NCBI RefSeq assembly: GCF_024171735.1
Contig: NZ_JAMTCH010000007.1
Coordinates: 248,001 to 312,000, forward strand
Direction: 5' to 3'
Length of the DNA stretch: 64,000 bases
DNA from: Prauserella alba
GTDB lineage: Bacteria > Actinomycetota > Actinomycetes > Mycobacteriales > Pseudonocardiaceae
Shown here: positions 34,856-43,406 of the stretch, piece after piece
Layout of the letters: each line of letters opens with the position of its first letter
Numbering within the stretch: the stretch's first letter is position 1
Position numbers and translations under genes: made by a program
Notes under the pieces: generated by a model
Seen by the model: only the letters and a program-made list of their open reading frames with translations
What the model was told of the DNA's origin: nothing
Databases searched by the model: none

Positions 34856-36418
34856 GTGCACAACGACAGGCACGACAACCTGCTCGGCGACCACCACGAA
34901 CCATCGCCGGCGTCGGTCACCGACCCCGACGGCCAACTCGAGACCGAACCCCGCGAGGAATGCGGCGTTTTCGGCGTGTGGGCACCGGGCGAGGACGTCG
35001 CCAAGCTGACCTACTACGGGCTCTACGCGTTGCAGCACCGTGGCCAGGAGGCGGCGGGGATTTCCGCGGGCGACGGTCGCCACGTGGTCGTGTTCAAGGA
35101 CCTCGGTCTCGTCAGCCAGGTGTTCGACGAGAAGTCGCTGTCGTCGTTGCAGGGACACGTTGCCGTCGGGCACTGCCGTTATTCCACGACGGGTGGCGGC
35201 AGCTGGGAGAACGCCCAGCCGACGTTCCGCACCACCGGCGCGGGCAGCGGCATCGCGCTCGGCCACAACGGCAACCTCGTCAACACCCACGAACTGCACG
35301 AGCGAGCCCGCGAACTCGGCGTCGTCAGCAAGAACGGCGCCACCACCGACTCGGACCTGATCTGCGGGCTGCTCGCCGCGACCGCGGCCGACAGGGGTAT
35401 CGAGGCGGCGGCCGCCGAGCTGCTGCCCTCGCTGCGCGGCGCGTTCTGCCTGACGTTCTCCGACGAGTCGACGCTGTACGCCGCGCGGGACCCGCAGGGA
35501 TTCCGCCCGCTCGTGCTCGGCCGCCTCGAACGTGGCTGGGTGGCCGCGAGTGAGACCGCGGCGCTCGACATCGTCGGCGCATCGTTCGTCAGGGAGGTCG
35601 AGCCGGGCGAGCTCATCGCGATCGACGCCGACGGCATCCGCTCCACCCGGTTCGCCAACCCGGAGCCGAAGGGCTGCATCTTCGAGTACGTCTACCTGGC
35701 CCGGCCGGACACGACGATCTCCGGCCGCAGCGTGCACGCCACACGGGTCGACATCGGCCGCAGGCTCGCCGACGAGTACCCGGCCGACGCCGACCTGGTC
35801 ATCCCCGTGCCCGAGTCGGGCACGCCCGCCGCGATCGGCTACGCGCAGGCTTCCGGCATCCCGTACGGACAGGGCCTGGTCAAGAACAGCTACGTCGGGC
35901 GCACGTTCATCCAGCCGTCGCAGACGATCCGCCAGCTCGGCATCCGGTTGAAGCTGAATCCGCTGCGCGACGTGATCCGCGGCAAGCGCCTCGTCGTGGT
36001 CGACGATTCGATCGTGCGCGGGAACACGCAGCGGGCGCTGGTGCGGATGCTGCGCGAGTCCGGCGCGGTCGAGGTTCACGTGCGGATCGCGTCGCCACCC
36101 GTGCGCTGGCCGTGCTTCTACGGGATCGACTTCGCCTCGCGCGCCGAGCTCGTCGCCAACGGCGCCGACCTCGACGGGATCCGCCGTGCCATCGGAGCCG
36201 ATTCGCTCGGCTACGCGTCCGTGGACTCGCTCGTCGCGGCGGCCGAACAGCCGCGCAACCGGGTGTGCGCGGCGTGTTTCGACGGCGAGTACCCCGTGGA
36301 GCTGCCCGACGAGGCGGTCATCGGCAAGCACATGCTGGAGAACCTCGGCGGGGCATCGCAGGAACTGCCCGTCGTGGAAGCGGGGTACGGTGCCGAGGAC
36401 GCCGTCGGGCGTCCGTAG
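34856..36418 (+). CDS. purF: Amidophosphoribosyltransferase
   Basis: A 520-residue enzyme that makes 5-phosphoribosylamine from PRPP and glutamine, the first committed step of purine synthesis. After a ~35-residue leader that may be removed, the mature N-terminal nucleophile is Cys in EECGVFGVW, followed by the Ntn glutaminase domain (LQHRGQEAAGI). The phosphoribosyltransferase domain carries VVVDDSIVRGNT near 380. Cysteines CAACFDGEYP near the C-terminus suggest the Fe-S type. The GTG at 34856 follows GGGGAG. purM follows at 36520 after a palindromic repeat. Confidence 0.96.
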   Translation: MHNDRHDNLLGDHHEPSPASVTDPDGQLETEPREECGVFGVWAPGEDVAKLTYYGLYALQHRGQEAAGISAGDGRHVVVFKDLGLVSQVFDEKSLSSLQGHVAVGHCRYSTTGGGSWENAQPTFRTTGAGSGIALGHNGNLVNTHELHERARELGVVSKNGATTDSDLICGLLAATAADRGIEAAAAELLPSLRGAFCLTFSDESTLYAARDPQGFRPLVLGRLERGWVAASETAALDIVGASFVREVEPGELIAIDADGIRSTRFANPEPKGCIFEYVYLARPDTTISGRSVHATRVDIGRRLADEYPADADLVIPVPESGTPAAIGYAQASGIPYGQGLVKNSYVGRTFIQPSQTIRQLGIRLKLNPLRDVIRGKRLVVVDDSIVRGNTQRALVRMLRESGAVEVHVRIASPPVRWPCFYGIDFASRAELVANGADLDGIRRAIGADSLGYASVDSLVAAAEQPRNRVCAACFDGEYPVELPDEAVIGKHMLENLGGASQELPVVEAGYGAEDAVGRP

Positions 36419-36422
36419 CTTT

Positions 36423-36478
36423 GTGCCCCAAGGGCACCCTGGTTGCATTCAGTGCGACCAATGTGCCCCTGGGGGCAC
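36423..36478. repeat. Palindromic intergenic repeat, copy between purF and purM
   Basis: An imperfect inverted repeat of 56 bp: left arm GTGCCCCAAGGGCAC then CTGGTTGC, loop ATTCAGT, right arm GCGACCA then TGTGCCCCTGGGGGCAC. It shares order, loop and arm sequence with the copies at 42411 and 46216. It lies within a co-directional operon, so it is not simply a terminator unless it is read through. Confidence 0.85.
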
Positions 36479-36519
36479 CCCCGTGCCGCAGTAATGCCGA
36501 GTGAGGAGTCCGCGTTCCG

Positions 36520-37635
36520 ATGAGCGAGTCTGGCCGGGAGCCGGTCGTTGACGGCGCCGGTACCGAAGGTGCCGGCGCCACGTATGCCGCGGCAGGTGTC
36601 GACATCGACGCGGGCGACGACGCCGTCGAACTGCTGAAGCCCCACGCCGCGCGCGCGACGCGGCCGGAGGTGGTCGGCGGCGTCGGCGGGTTCGCCGGCC
36701 TGTTCTCCCTGAAGCTCGACCGCTGGAAGGAACCGCTGCTTGCGTCCTCGACCGACGGTGTCGGCACGAAGATCGCGGTGGCGCAGGCGCTGGACAAGCA
36801 CGACACCGTCGGCATCGACCTGGTCGCGATGGTCGTCGACGACCTCGTCGTGACCGGTGCGGAGCCACTGTTCCTGCAGGACTACATCGCCGTCGGCAAG
36901 GTCGTCCCCGAGCGGATCTCCGCGCTCGTCGCGGGCATCTCCGAGGGCTGCGTCCAGGCGGGCTGTGCGCTGTTGGGCGGTGAGACCGCCGAACACCCCG
37001 GCATGATGGGCGAGCACGAGTACGACATCTCGGCGACGGGCGTCGGAGCCGTCGAGGCGGCCGACGTCCTCGGCCCGGACCGGGTGCGTCCCGGCGACGT
37101 CGTCATCGCGATGGGCTCGTCCGGCCTGCACTCCAACGGCTACTCGCTGGCGCGGCACGTGCTGCTGGACAGCGCGCGACTGCCGCTGGACGGGCACGTC
37201 GAGGAGCTCGGCCGGACCCTCGGCGAGGAGCTGCTCGAACCGACACGCATCTACGCCAAGGACTGCCTCGCGCTCGTCGCCGAGGCGGGCGTCCGCACGT
37301 TCTCGCACATCACCGGCGGCGGCCTCGAGGCGAACCTCGAACGGGTGCTGCCGCAGGGCCTCGTCGCCCACCTCGACCGGGGTTCGTGGACGCCGGCGCC
37401 CGTGTTCGCCGTGATCCAGCAGCGAGGCAGGGTCGAGCGGGCGGAGATGGAGAAGACGTTCAACATGGGCGTCGGCATGGTCGCGGTCGTCGCGGCCGAG
37501 GACGTCGACCGCGCACTCGCGGTGCTCACCGCGCGGCATGTGCCCGCGTGGGTGCTCGGCGAGGTCAAGACGGCCGACGGCGACACCGCCGACGGCCCGC
37601 GTGCGGTCCTGTCGGGCGACCACCCGCGGTTCTGA
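36520..37635 (+). CDS. purM: Phosphoribosylaminoimidazole (AIR) synthetase
   Basis: A 371-residue enzyme that closes the imidazole ring using ATP and FGAM, the product of PurSQL. Family motifs are YAAAGVDIDAGDDAVELLKP (about 21-40), GGFAGLF, STDGVGTKIAVA and the phosphate-binding GGETAEHPGMM. The first 20 residues are a polar extension. GAGGAG lies 11 bp upstream of the ATG. It is probably co-transcribed with purF through the repeat. arfB follows after 44 bp. Confidence 0.96.
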   Translation: MSESGREPVVDGAGTEGAGATYAAAGVDIDAGDDAVELLKPHAARATRPEVVGGVGGFAGLFSLKLDRWKEPLLASSTDGVGTKIAVAQALDKHDTVGIDLVAMVVDDLVVTGAEPLFLQDYIAVGKVVPERISALVAGISEGCVQAGCALLGGETAEHPGMMGEHEYDISATGVGAVEAADVLGPDRVRPGDVVIAMGSSGLHSNGYSLARHVLLDSARLPLDGHVEELGRTLGEELLEPTRIYAKDCLALVAEAGVRTFSHITGGGLEANLERVLPQGLVAHLDRGSWTPAPVFAVIQQRGRVERAEMEKTFNMGVGMVAVVAAEDVDRALAVLTARHVPAWVLGEVKTADGDTADGPRAVLSGDHPRF

Positions 37636-37679
37636 CCGCCGTCGAACTCGCTCGACAGATCCCGGTAGGGCAGGTCATC

Positions 37680-38114
37680 GTGGCCGACGTGAACGAACTG
37701 CGGGTGAAGCCGAACTTCGTCGTCCCCGAGGGGGAACTGTCGGAGCGGTTCTCGCGCGCCTCCGGCCCGGGTGGTCAGGGCGTGAACACGACGTCCTCAC
37801 GCGTGGAATTGTCGTTCGACGTGGCGCGGTCGGCCGCCGTACCGGAGTCGTTGCGGTCACGGCTGTTGGCCCGGCTGGATCGACGCCTCAGCGACGGCGT
37901 GCTCACGGTCGTGGCCGCCGAGCACCGGGAACAGCTCCGCAACCGAGAAGCCGCCCGGCAGCGGTTGGCCACCGTGCTGCGCGAGGCGGCCGCACCGCCG
38001 CCGAAGAAGCGCAAGCCCACGAAACCGACGCGGGGCTCGCAGGAACGGCGGATCGCAGCGAAGAAGCGTCGTTCGGACATCAAGCGGGGCCGCCGCGCCC
38101 GCAACGACGACTGA
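37680..38114 (+). CDS. arfB: Peptidyl-tRNA hydrolase ArfB-like ribosome-rescue factor
   Basis: A 144-residue class I release-factor homologue without codon-recognition domains. The GGQ loop that cleaves peptidyl-tRNA is SGPGGQGVN (29-37). The C-terminal tail is strongly basic (PPKKRKPTKPTRGS, RRIAAKKRRSDIKRGRR), as needed to sit in the empty mRNA channel of stalled ribosomes. Length is normal. The GTG at 37680 is favoured, with GTG 37689 as an alternative. Its 3' half is overlapped antisense by the VanZ frame. Confidence 0.92.
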   Translation: MADVNELRVKPNFVVPEGELSERFSRASGPGGQGVNTTSSRVELSFDVARSAAVPESLRSRLLARLDRRLSDGVLTVVAAEHREQLRNREAARQRLATVLREAAAPPPKKRKPTKPTRGSQERRIAAKKRRSDIKRGRRARNDD

Positions 38115-38740
38115 GCGTCCGCCACATCCGGCGCTGTCAGTCCCGCGTGCCCGCCCGTGGGAGCGCGGCGTGGTGTTCGGGACGACGTTCGTCCCCGAAT
38201 CCGCAACCCGGGCGGGAGCAGCGCGGGGTCGGAGTGCGTGAGCCACGTGGCGACGGTCGCGCCGGCCATGGCACCGGCGGTGTTCACCAGGACGTCGTCG
38301 ACGGAGGCGACGCGCCCGATGGCGGCGACGTACTGCATCAACTCGATGCCGCAGGACGCGGCGAACGCCGACACGGTGGCGCGGCGGGTGCTGCGCCACC
38401 ACGCCCACCGCAGCGGCAGCAGCATCGCCGGCGGCAACAGCAGGCAGAGGTTCGCGGCGAACTGCCAGGCCGCCTCCTCGTCGGCTGTCACAGGAAGAAG
38501 ATCCGTGCCGGGCAGCAAGTGCACCCGGCCATCACCGGCCGTCGGCACCGCGACCAGCAGCAGGATCCAGCCGATCACGAGGCAGAACGCCGTGTCGAGG
38601 CTCGCCGTCGTGACGGCCCGTCGCACCGGGAGCCGCTTGCGCCTGCGAGAGATGAGCATCAGCCACGCCGCCGACGCCGGAATCAACATCGTCACACCGA
38701 CGGGAATGAGCCGGCCGAAATGGTGCAGCAAGAATTCCAC
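37775..38740 (-). CDS. VanZ-family membrane protein with an antisense-overlapping tail
   Basis: About 321 residues. The VanZ domain occupies the first ~180, with four hydrophobic segments and the hallmark IELMQYVAAIGRVASVDDVL (about 147-166). After VATWLTHSD the reading frame stays open through the intergenic space and 340 bp of arfB in antisense, giving an Arg/Ser-rich tail of about 130 residues with no domain. Either the normal stop has been lost or a frameshift hides it. GTG at 38740 follows AAGGGGG. VanZ proteins are linked to teicoplanin or lipopeptide resistance in some hosts, but here the role is unknown. Confidence 0.75.
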   Translation of the reverse strand: MEFLLHHFGRLIPVGVTMLIPASAAWLMLISRRRKRLPVRRAVTTASLDTAFCLVIGWILLLVAVPTAGDGRVHLLPGTDLLPVTADEEAAWQFAANLCLLLPPAMLLPLRWAWWRSTRRATVSAFAASCGIELMQYVAAIGRVASVDDVLVNTAGAMAGATVATWLTHSDPALLPPGLRIRGRTSSRTPRRAPTGGHAGLTAPDVADAQSSLRARRPRLMSERRFFAAIRRSCEPRVGFVGLRFFGGGAAASRSTVANRCRAASRLRSCSRCSAATTVSTPSLRRRSSRANSRDRNDSGTAADRATSNDNSTREDVVFTP

Positions 38741-39167
38741 GCAGCGGACCCCCTTGCGTTTCGTGCGCCCGGAGAAGAATCGCAAATGTCCTGCGCGGGT
38801 GCACACCGGAGATCGCCGTGACGTTTCCGAAGTTGCTCGGCCGTCGGTTTCAGTGGTATCAGCGCCGGGTTTTCGCCCGTTTTCGGGGGCCTGTTTCCGT
38901 TGTTCTTCCCCGGTGTTAACAGGGCGTTCCATCAGGAGAATCCCCTGACATGGCAGACCCTCCGTTCGTAGGTGGTCCGGTAGGGCGAATTCGCGGAGGT
39001 GCTTTTCCCGGAGTTTCGGGGTCGCGGTCGACTTCCCGCTTCCGGTGGCGACCGGAATGTCCCAAAAAGGGGGTTCACTCTCGACACAAGGCAGCTCCCG
39101 TCGGGGTTTCCCGATTCACGCGTTCGGGAATTCGGTGCTGCCGTGGCGGGTTCGGTGGAGCGGGTTT
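38741..39167. other. Intergenic region between VanZ and Gfo/Idh genes
   Basis: These 427 bases contain only short, unlikely frames: a 73-codon plus-strand frame at 38950 and frames that extend VanZ or the oxidoreductase backwards. Lower-GC stretches near 38840-38990 and 39050-39150 stand out. No terminator, tRNA or operator is clear. Confidence 0.4.
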
Positions 39168-40070
39168 CTAGGTGGCGCTCGGTGCTTCGGCGGCCTCGAG
39201 GCACTGGGCGAGGATCCACTGTAGGTGCGCGCCCCGTGCGGCGTTGCACTCGTGGTCCCGCACGCCCGTAGCGATGAGCGCCGCGAAGTCGTCGAGCAGC
39301 GCCGTGTACGCCTCGGCGGCGCCCCGGGCGCGCGCCAGCGTCCGCAACCCGTGCTCGCCGTACACCGTGAACTCCGCCGCGGTCGGCTGCACCGGTACGC
39401 GGGTCGACATGCTGATCGTCGACGTCGCACCGCCGGAATGTTCGAGCACGATGTGCCACAGATCGTCGCCGGTCCGGTGGGCGGAGACGACACCCGTGAC
39501 CGGTCCCAGCGCGGCATCCATCAGATCGATCACGTGCGGCCCCACGTCCACCAGGACTCCGTCGGTGGCACGCCACCCGGCCGTGTCGTACGTGCCGCCC
39601 AGCAGCGCTCCCGACAGCCATCGCGCGGCACCGCCGGTCCAGCCGCCTGCGTCACGGATCCCCGCCAGCCACTCGCGGGTGTGCTGGGTGTAGCGCATCG
39701 TCAGCATCATCAGCGACGCCACGCCGGCCTCGTCGACGGCGGCCGCGATGCGATCGGCCGTCTCCGGGTCGCCGGCGAGCGGCTTCTCGAGGATGACGTG
39801 CTTACCCGCCCGTGCGGCACGTTCGGCGAACTCGCCCTGCACCGACGGCGGAACCGCGAACGCCACCGCATCGACGGCGTCGAGCAACTCGTCGAACGTC
39901 CCCGCCGCCGAGCCGCCGTGCGAGTCGGCGAGTTCGGCGGCCGCCTCGGGACGCCGCGTCCACACGGCTTCGAGCTTCGTCGCCGGATGGTCCGCCAGGC
40001 CCGGTGCGTGCACGGTCCGCGCCCACGGCCCACCGCCGACCAGGCCGACCCGCAGCTGCGTGTCGTTCAT
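39168..40070 (-). CDS. Gfo/Idh/MocA-family oxidoreductase
   Basis: A 300-residue NAD(P)-dependent dehydrogenase of sugar or inositol-type substrates. The Rossmann motif is VGLVGGGPWA (8-17), AVPPS is near 73, and the catalytic-Lys motif is EKPLAG (about 95-100). The C-terminal domain has DVGPHVIDLM. Its start ATG is at 40070. It stands alone between the VanZ region and the 3-hydroxyacyl-CoA dehydrogenase; no sugar transporter is nearby, so the substrate is unknown. Confidence 0.9.
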   Translation of the reverse strand: MNDTQLRVGLVGGGPWARTVHAPGLADHPATKLEAVWTRRPEAAAELADSHGGSAAGTFDELLDAVDAVAFAVPPSVQGEFAERAARAGKHVILEKPLAGDPETADRIAAAVDEAGVASLMMLTMRYTQHTREWLAGIRDAGGWTGGAARWLSGALLGGTYDTAGWRATDGVLVDVGPHVIDLMDAALGPVTGVVSAHRTGDDLWHIVLEHSGGATSTISMSTRVPVQPTAAEFTVYGEHGLRTLARARGAAEAYTALLDDFAALIATGVRDHECNAARGAHLQWILAQCLEAAEAPSAT

Positions 40071-40161
40071 GCCTCGCAGCGTAGGGCCCGCAACGGCGGC
40101 ACGGGCAGCCGGTGATCACTCCCGACTCGCCCCGCACCGCCCACCGGGCAGGTCGTCGGCC

Positions 40162-41022
40162 TCAGCTGTAGTCGTAGAACCCGCGGCCGGACTTCTTGCC
40201 GAGCAGCCCGGCATCGACCATCCGCATGAGCAGCGGCGGTGCGGCGTACGTCGGCTCCTTGTACTCGTCGTACATCGAGTCCGCGATGGCCTTGATCGTG
40301 TCCAGTCCGACCATGTCCGACAGTCGCAGCGGGCCCATCGGATGGGCCGTGCCCTTCTCCATGCCCTCGTCGATGTCCTCGGCCGAGGCGAACCCGGCCT
40401 CGTACATCCGGATCGCCGACAGCAGGTACGGCACCAGCAGCGCGTTGACGATGAAGCCGGCGCGGTCCTGGCAGTGGATCGCCGTCTTGCCGAGCGTGCC
40501 CGTGACGTGCGCCTCGGCGCGCGTCACGACGTCGTCGGCCGTACGCACCGACGCCACCAGCTCTACGAGCGCCAGGACCGGAACGGGGTTGAAGAAGTGC
40601 ACGCCCACGACGTGCTCCGGCCGCTGGGTCGCCATCCCCAGCTTCATGATCGGGATGGAGGACGTGTTCGAGGCCAGGACGGCACTGTCGCTCGTCACCA
40701 CCGTGTCGAGCCTGCCGAACAACTCCGTCTTGGCCTGCTCCTGTTCCAGGATGGCCTCGACGACGAAGTCACGGTCGGCGAACGCCTCGATGTCCGTGGT
40801 GAACGTCAGCCGCCCGAGCGCCGCCTCGACGTCGGCGTCGGCGATCTTGCCCGCCTTCGCCGCGCGCTGGAGCGACTTCTCGATCTTGGCCTTCCCGGCG
40901 TCCAGCGCCGACTGGCTGACCTCGTTCACCACGACGTCCAGCCCTGCCCTCGCGTGTACCTCGGCGATACCCGAGCCCATCAGGCCCGCACCGACAACAC
41001 CGATCCGCTGGATTTCCGGCAC
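40162..41022 (-). CDS. 3-hydroxybutyryl-CoA / 3-hydroxyacyl-CoA dehydrogenase
   Basis: A 286-residue stand-alone dehydrogenase (FadB2/Hbd type) that oxidises (S)-3-hydroxyacyl-CoA with NAD. GAGLMGSGIA (11-20) is the nucleotide-binding loop, and VGVHFFNPVPVL holds the catalytic His. The C-terminal helical domain ends GKKSGRGFYDYS, as in the family. The GTG at 41022 is preceded by AAGGGAG five bases upstream. The preceding DUF3073 gene is separated by a strong hairpin. Confidence 0.93.
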   Translation of the reverse strand: MPEIQRIGVVGAGLMGSGIAEVHARAGLDVVVNEVSQSALDAGKAKIEKSLQRAAKAGKIADADVEAALGRLTFTTDIEAFADRDFVVEAILEQEQAKTELFGRLDTVVTSDSAVLASNTSSIPIMKLGMATQRPEHVVGVHFFNPVPVLALVELVASVRTADDVVTRAEAHVTGTLGKTAIHCQDRAGFIVNALLVPYLLSAIRMYEAGFASAEDIDEGMEKGTAHPMGPLRLSDMVGLDTIKAIADSMYDEYKEPTYAAPPLLMRMVDAGLLGKKSGRGFYDYS

Positions 41023-41054
41023 GTTCTCTCCCTTGAGGTGTCATTGGGCACGCG

Positions 41055-41100
41055 GAATGCGGGGGTGGCAACCGATCCGCTCGGTGCCACCCCCGCATTC
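41055..41100 (-). terminator. 16-bp hairpin between DUF3073 and hydroxyacyl-CoA dehydrogenase genes
   Basis: GAATGCGGGGGTGGCA (41055-41070) and TGCCACCCCCGCATTC (41085-41100) pair perfectly over 16 bp with a 14-nt loop. It lies immediately after the DUF3073 stop (minus strand) and upstream of the next gene's ribosome-binding site. It is most simply a terminator of DUF3073. Confidence 0.75.
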
Positions 41101-41107
41101 GCCTGCG

Positions 41108-41296
41108 TCATCGACGATAGTCGTCGTACCCGTCGTCGTACGGGTCTTCGTACCGCTCCTCGTCCTCATGGCCGTTCTGGTCCGAGGAGTTGCTCGACAG
41201 CTCTCGCTGAAGTGCCTCGAGGTCCGTGGTGGGAACGCTGTACTTGAGCTCCCGGGCCACTTTCGTCTGCTTGGCCTTAGCTCGGCCGCGCCCCAT
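41108..41296 (-). CDS. DUF3073 protein
   Basis: A 62-residue protein beginning MGRGRAKAKQTKVARELKYS, the invariant start of the actinobacterial DUF3073 family, with an acidic, Tyr/Asp-rich tail (YEDPYDDGYDDYRR). Function unknown; the basic head suggests nucleic acid or ribosome contact. AAGGGGG sits eight bases before the ATG. Its location two to four genes from purM matches Rv0810c beside purM in Mycobacterium. Confidence 0.92.
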   Translation of the reverse strand: MGRGRAKAKQTKVARELKYSVPTTDLEALQRELSSNSSDQNGHEDEERYEDPYDDGYDDYRR

Positions 41297-41505
41297 GGCT
41301 CGACCCCCTTGCGCAGGGGCGGGGCGGCCGGGGGAAATCGGCGGCCCCGCGTCGTCTCGACAACTATTTCCTAGAGGACACCGTACCGTGTCCCCCGGGC
41401 CGGACGCGACGTGGCGCGGTGTGCGGGACGCGACACTGACGTAGATCACCCTCGGACGGGCCAGCCGATGCCCGCGCCGCCCCGGCGGCGTGCCAGGATT
41501 CCGGG

Positions 41506-42393
41506 GTGCTCCGACCATTCGTCGCCTATCTGCGGGTCTACGAACCGCTCGTCGCCTTCGGTGAGCCACCGGATGAGCGACTGTCCCGTGCGGTCGAGGA
41601 AGCCGCACTGACGCGGCCCGACGCGGGCGAACGCGAGATGGTCATGTGGTTGAAGTCACAGGCCGGTGAGAATCCGCGAATGCTGCCCAAGGAGCCGTCC
41701 CCGCTGCCGGACGTGCTGGTGCTCGACCCCGAGGACGTGCCGACCGAGGCGAGCGCCGAGGTCGGGCCGGGGCCGCTCGTGTGCCCGTTGGAGATCCGCC
41801 CGCGGTCGGCGGCGGCGCTCGTCGGTTTCCTCGGCGAGGCGCACCCGGCGCTGCGGGGCGCCGTGGTCGACGCGCTCGGCGCGCCGGAGGACCGCATCAA
41901 GTCGCGTGCCAACTCGGCGCTGCGCGACCTCTACGGAACGTCGATGCACGTGCTGTCGACGACGTGGACGGTGCCGCTGCCGTGGTTCTCGCTCGTCGAC
42001 CCGCGGGAGTTCCGGCTGGAACTCGGTTCGGGGCAGGGCGATCCGAAGCGGGAACTGTCGTGGCGTGCACCCATGACCGATGCCCTGCGCCGGGTCGGTG
42101 AGGCCGAGGAACTGGTGGGCAACGCGCTCGGCGACGACGCGGGACCGGTGCAGATCCTCAGCGAGACGCACCGGTGGCTGGGCAACTTCCACCCGGCGTC
42201 GGCGGTCGAGCTGGATTACGGCGGGCTGGTGCAGCTCGTCGACGACCTGACGCTCGAGTCGGACACGTCCGCCGACGAGGTGCACATGCTGCTCGAGGCG
42301 CTGCGCAACGGCGACGTCGACGAGGTCGGCGAGATCTTCCAGACGCTGCGCGACTACTGGGGCGAACTCGCCGCCCGCGAACGTTTCAACTGA
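41506..42393 (+). CDS. Conserved actinobacterial protein of unknown function
   Basis: A 295-residue cytosolic protein without a domain I can name. It begins MLRPFVAYLRVYEPLVAFGEPP, cited here as LRPFVAYLRVYEPLVAF, and contains CPLEIRPRSAAALVGFLGE, TTWTVPLPWFSLVDP and a C-terminal acidic helical region (DEVHMLLEALRNGDVDEVGE). The sequence is even in composition and looks genuinely coding. A GTG start is used. It is convergent with the asparaginase gene across a palindromic repeat. Confidence 0.82.
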   Translation: MLRPFVAYLRVYEPLVAFGEPPDERLSRAVEEAALTRPDAGEREMVMWLKSQAGENPRMLPKEPSPLPDVLVLDPEDVPTEASAEVGPGPLVCPLEIRPRSAAALVGFLGEAHPALRGAVVDALGAPEDRIKSRANSALRDLYGTSMHVLSTTWTVPLPWFSLVDPREFRLELGSGQGDPKRELSWRAPMTDALRRVGEAEELVGNALGDDAGPVQILSETHRWLGNFHPASAVELDYGGLVQLVDDLTLESDTSADEVHMLLEALRNGDVDEVGEIFQTLRDYWGELAARERFN

Positions 42394-42410
42394 GAGTGAC
42401 GCCCGCTCGT

Positions 42411-42463
42411 GCCCCCAGGGGCACTTTGGTTGCATTCAACGCAACCAAAGTGCCCCTGGGGGT
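42411..42463. repeat. Palindromic intergenic repeat, best-preserved copy
   Basis: A perfect 22-bp stem: CCCCCAGGGGCACTTTGGTT and GC (42412-42433), loop ATTCAAC (42434-42440), and the exact complement (42441-42462). It fills the gap between two convergent genes and touches the asparaginase stop at 42465. It can act as a bidirectional terminator here. Shared loop and arms with the copies at 376, 36423 and 46216 define a repeat family. Confidence 0.92.
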
Positions 42464-42464
42464 G

Positions 42465-43406
42465 CTACCGCAGAGCGTCCGCCAACGCGCTGGTCACGCG
42501 GAGTGAGCCGACGTCGCGGCCTGCGCCCGTGACCGCTCCGGCGCCGACGGCCATGCGTTCCACGGCATCGCCGGCGGGTGTTGCGCCGAGCAGTCGCAAC
42601 GTCTCGACGAGGATCGGTTCGCGGGCGCGTGCGTTGCCGTCGGCGACCTTCAGCGCCACCGCCGTGCCGTCGGCCAGCGCGAACGCGTGCACCCCCTCGG
42701 CTCCGCCCTTCATCAGCAGCCCCGGCACGGCCTCCATCAGCACCGTGTCCTCCCTGCCGGTGCCCGCGACCAGCCACGGATGCGCGCGCATCGCGTCGGC
42801 AACCCGCCGCAGGTCGCCGGAGTCGGCCGCGGTCATGCGGCCGAACGCGCGTGCCAGGCCGGTCAACGAGTACGCCAGCAGCGGGGCGCCACATCCGTCG
42901 ACGCCGGTCCATGCGATCGGCTCGCCCACCACGTCCGACACGGTCTCGGCGATCACGCGCTGGAGCGCGTGATCCGGGTCGGTGTAGGTAGCCGTCGGCC
43001 ACCCGGCCGACACGCACGTCGAGAGCATGCCCGCGTGCTTGCCGGAGCAGTTCATCGCCGCCCTGCGCCGCTCGGCCGCGGGCTCGTCGCGGGGCGTGTC
43101 GGGCGGGCAGTGCAGTGCGCCCGAGTCGAGGCCGGCTTTGGCGAGCAGGGTGAGCGCACGCTCGACGTGCTCGGGCTCGCCGTTGTGCGAGGCGCACACC
43201 AGTGCCAGGTCGTCGTCGGCCACGTCCAGCCCCGCCCGCAACATGCCGAGCGCCTGCAGTGGCTTGTTCGACGACCGCGGGTACATCGGCTCGTCGACGT
43301 CGCCGAGCGACGCGCGCACCGTGCCGTCCGGTGCGGTCACGACGACGCTGCCGTGATGGACGCTCTCGGTGAACCCGGAGCGCACCACTTCGACGAGCGC
43401 GGTCAT
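42465..43406 (-). CDS. L-asparaginase (type II-like, actinobacterial AnsA family)
   Basis: A 313-residue member of the asparaginase II family (PF06089), distinct from the E. coli enzymes. It opens VEVVRSGFTESVHHGSVVV, followed by MYPRSSNKPLQALGML, CASHNGEPEHV and MNCSGKHAGML, the family's conserved active-site segments. It should hydrolyse asparagine or a related amide. The ATG overlaps the rsiG stop (43403-43406), so it is co-translated with the anti-sigma factor. Confidence 0.9.
   Translation of the reverse strand: MTALVEVVRSGFTESVHHGSVVVTAPDGTVRASLGDVDEPMYPRSSNKPLQALGMLRAGLDVADDDLALVCASHNGEPEHVERALTLLAKAGLDSGALHCPPDTPRDEPAAERRRAAMNCSGKHAGMLSTCVSAGWPTATYTDPDHALQRVIAETVSDVVGEPIAWTGVDGCGAPLLAYSLTGLARAFGRMTAADSGDLRRVADAMRAHPWLVAGTGREDTVLMEAVPGLLMKGGAEGVHAFALADGTAVALKVADGNARAREPILVETLRLLGATPAGDAVERMAVGAGAVTGAGRDVGSLRVTSALADALR

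Noticed and set aside
38950-39171. 73-codon plus-strand frame between VanZ and the oxidoreductase
   Set aside because: Arg/Cys/Gly-rich with no domain, no good ribosome-binding site and overlap with other random frames.
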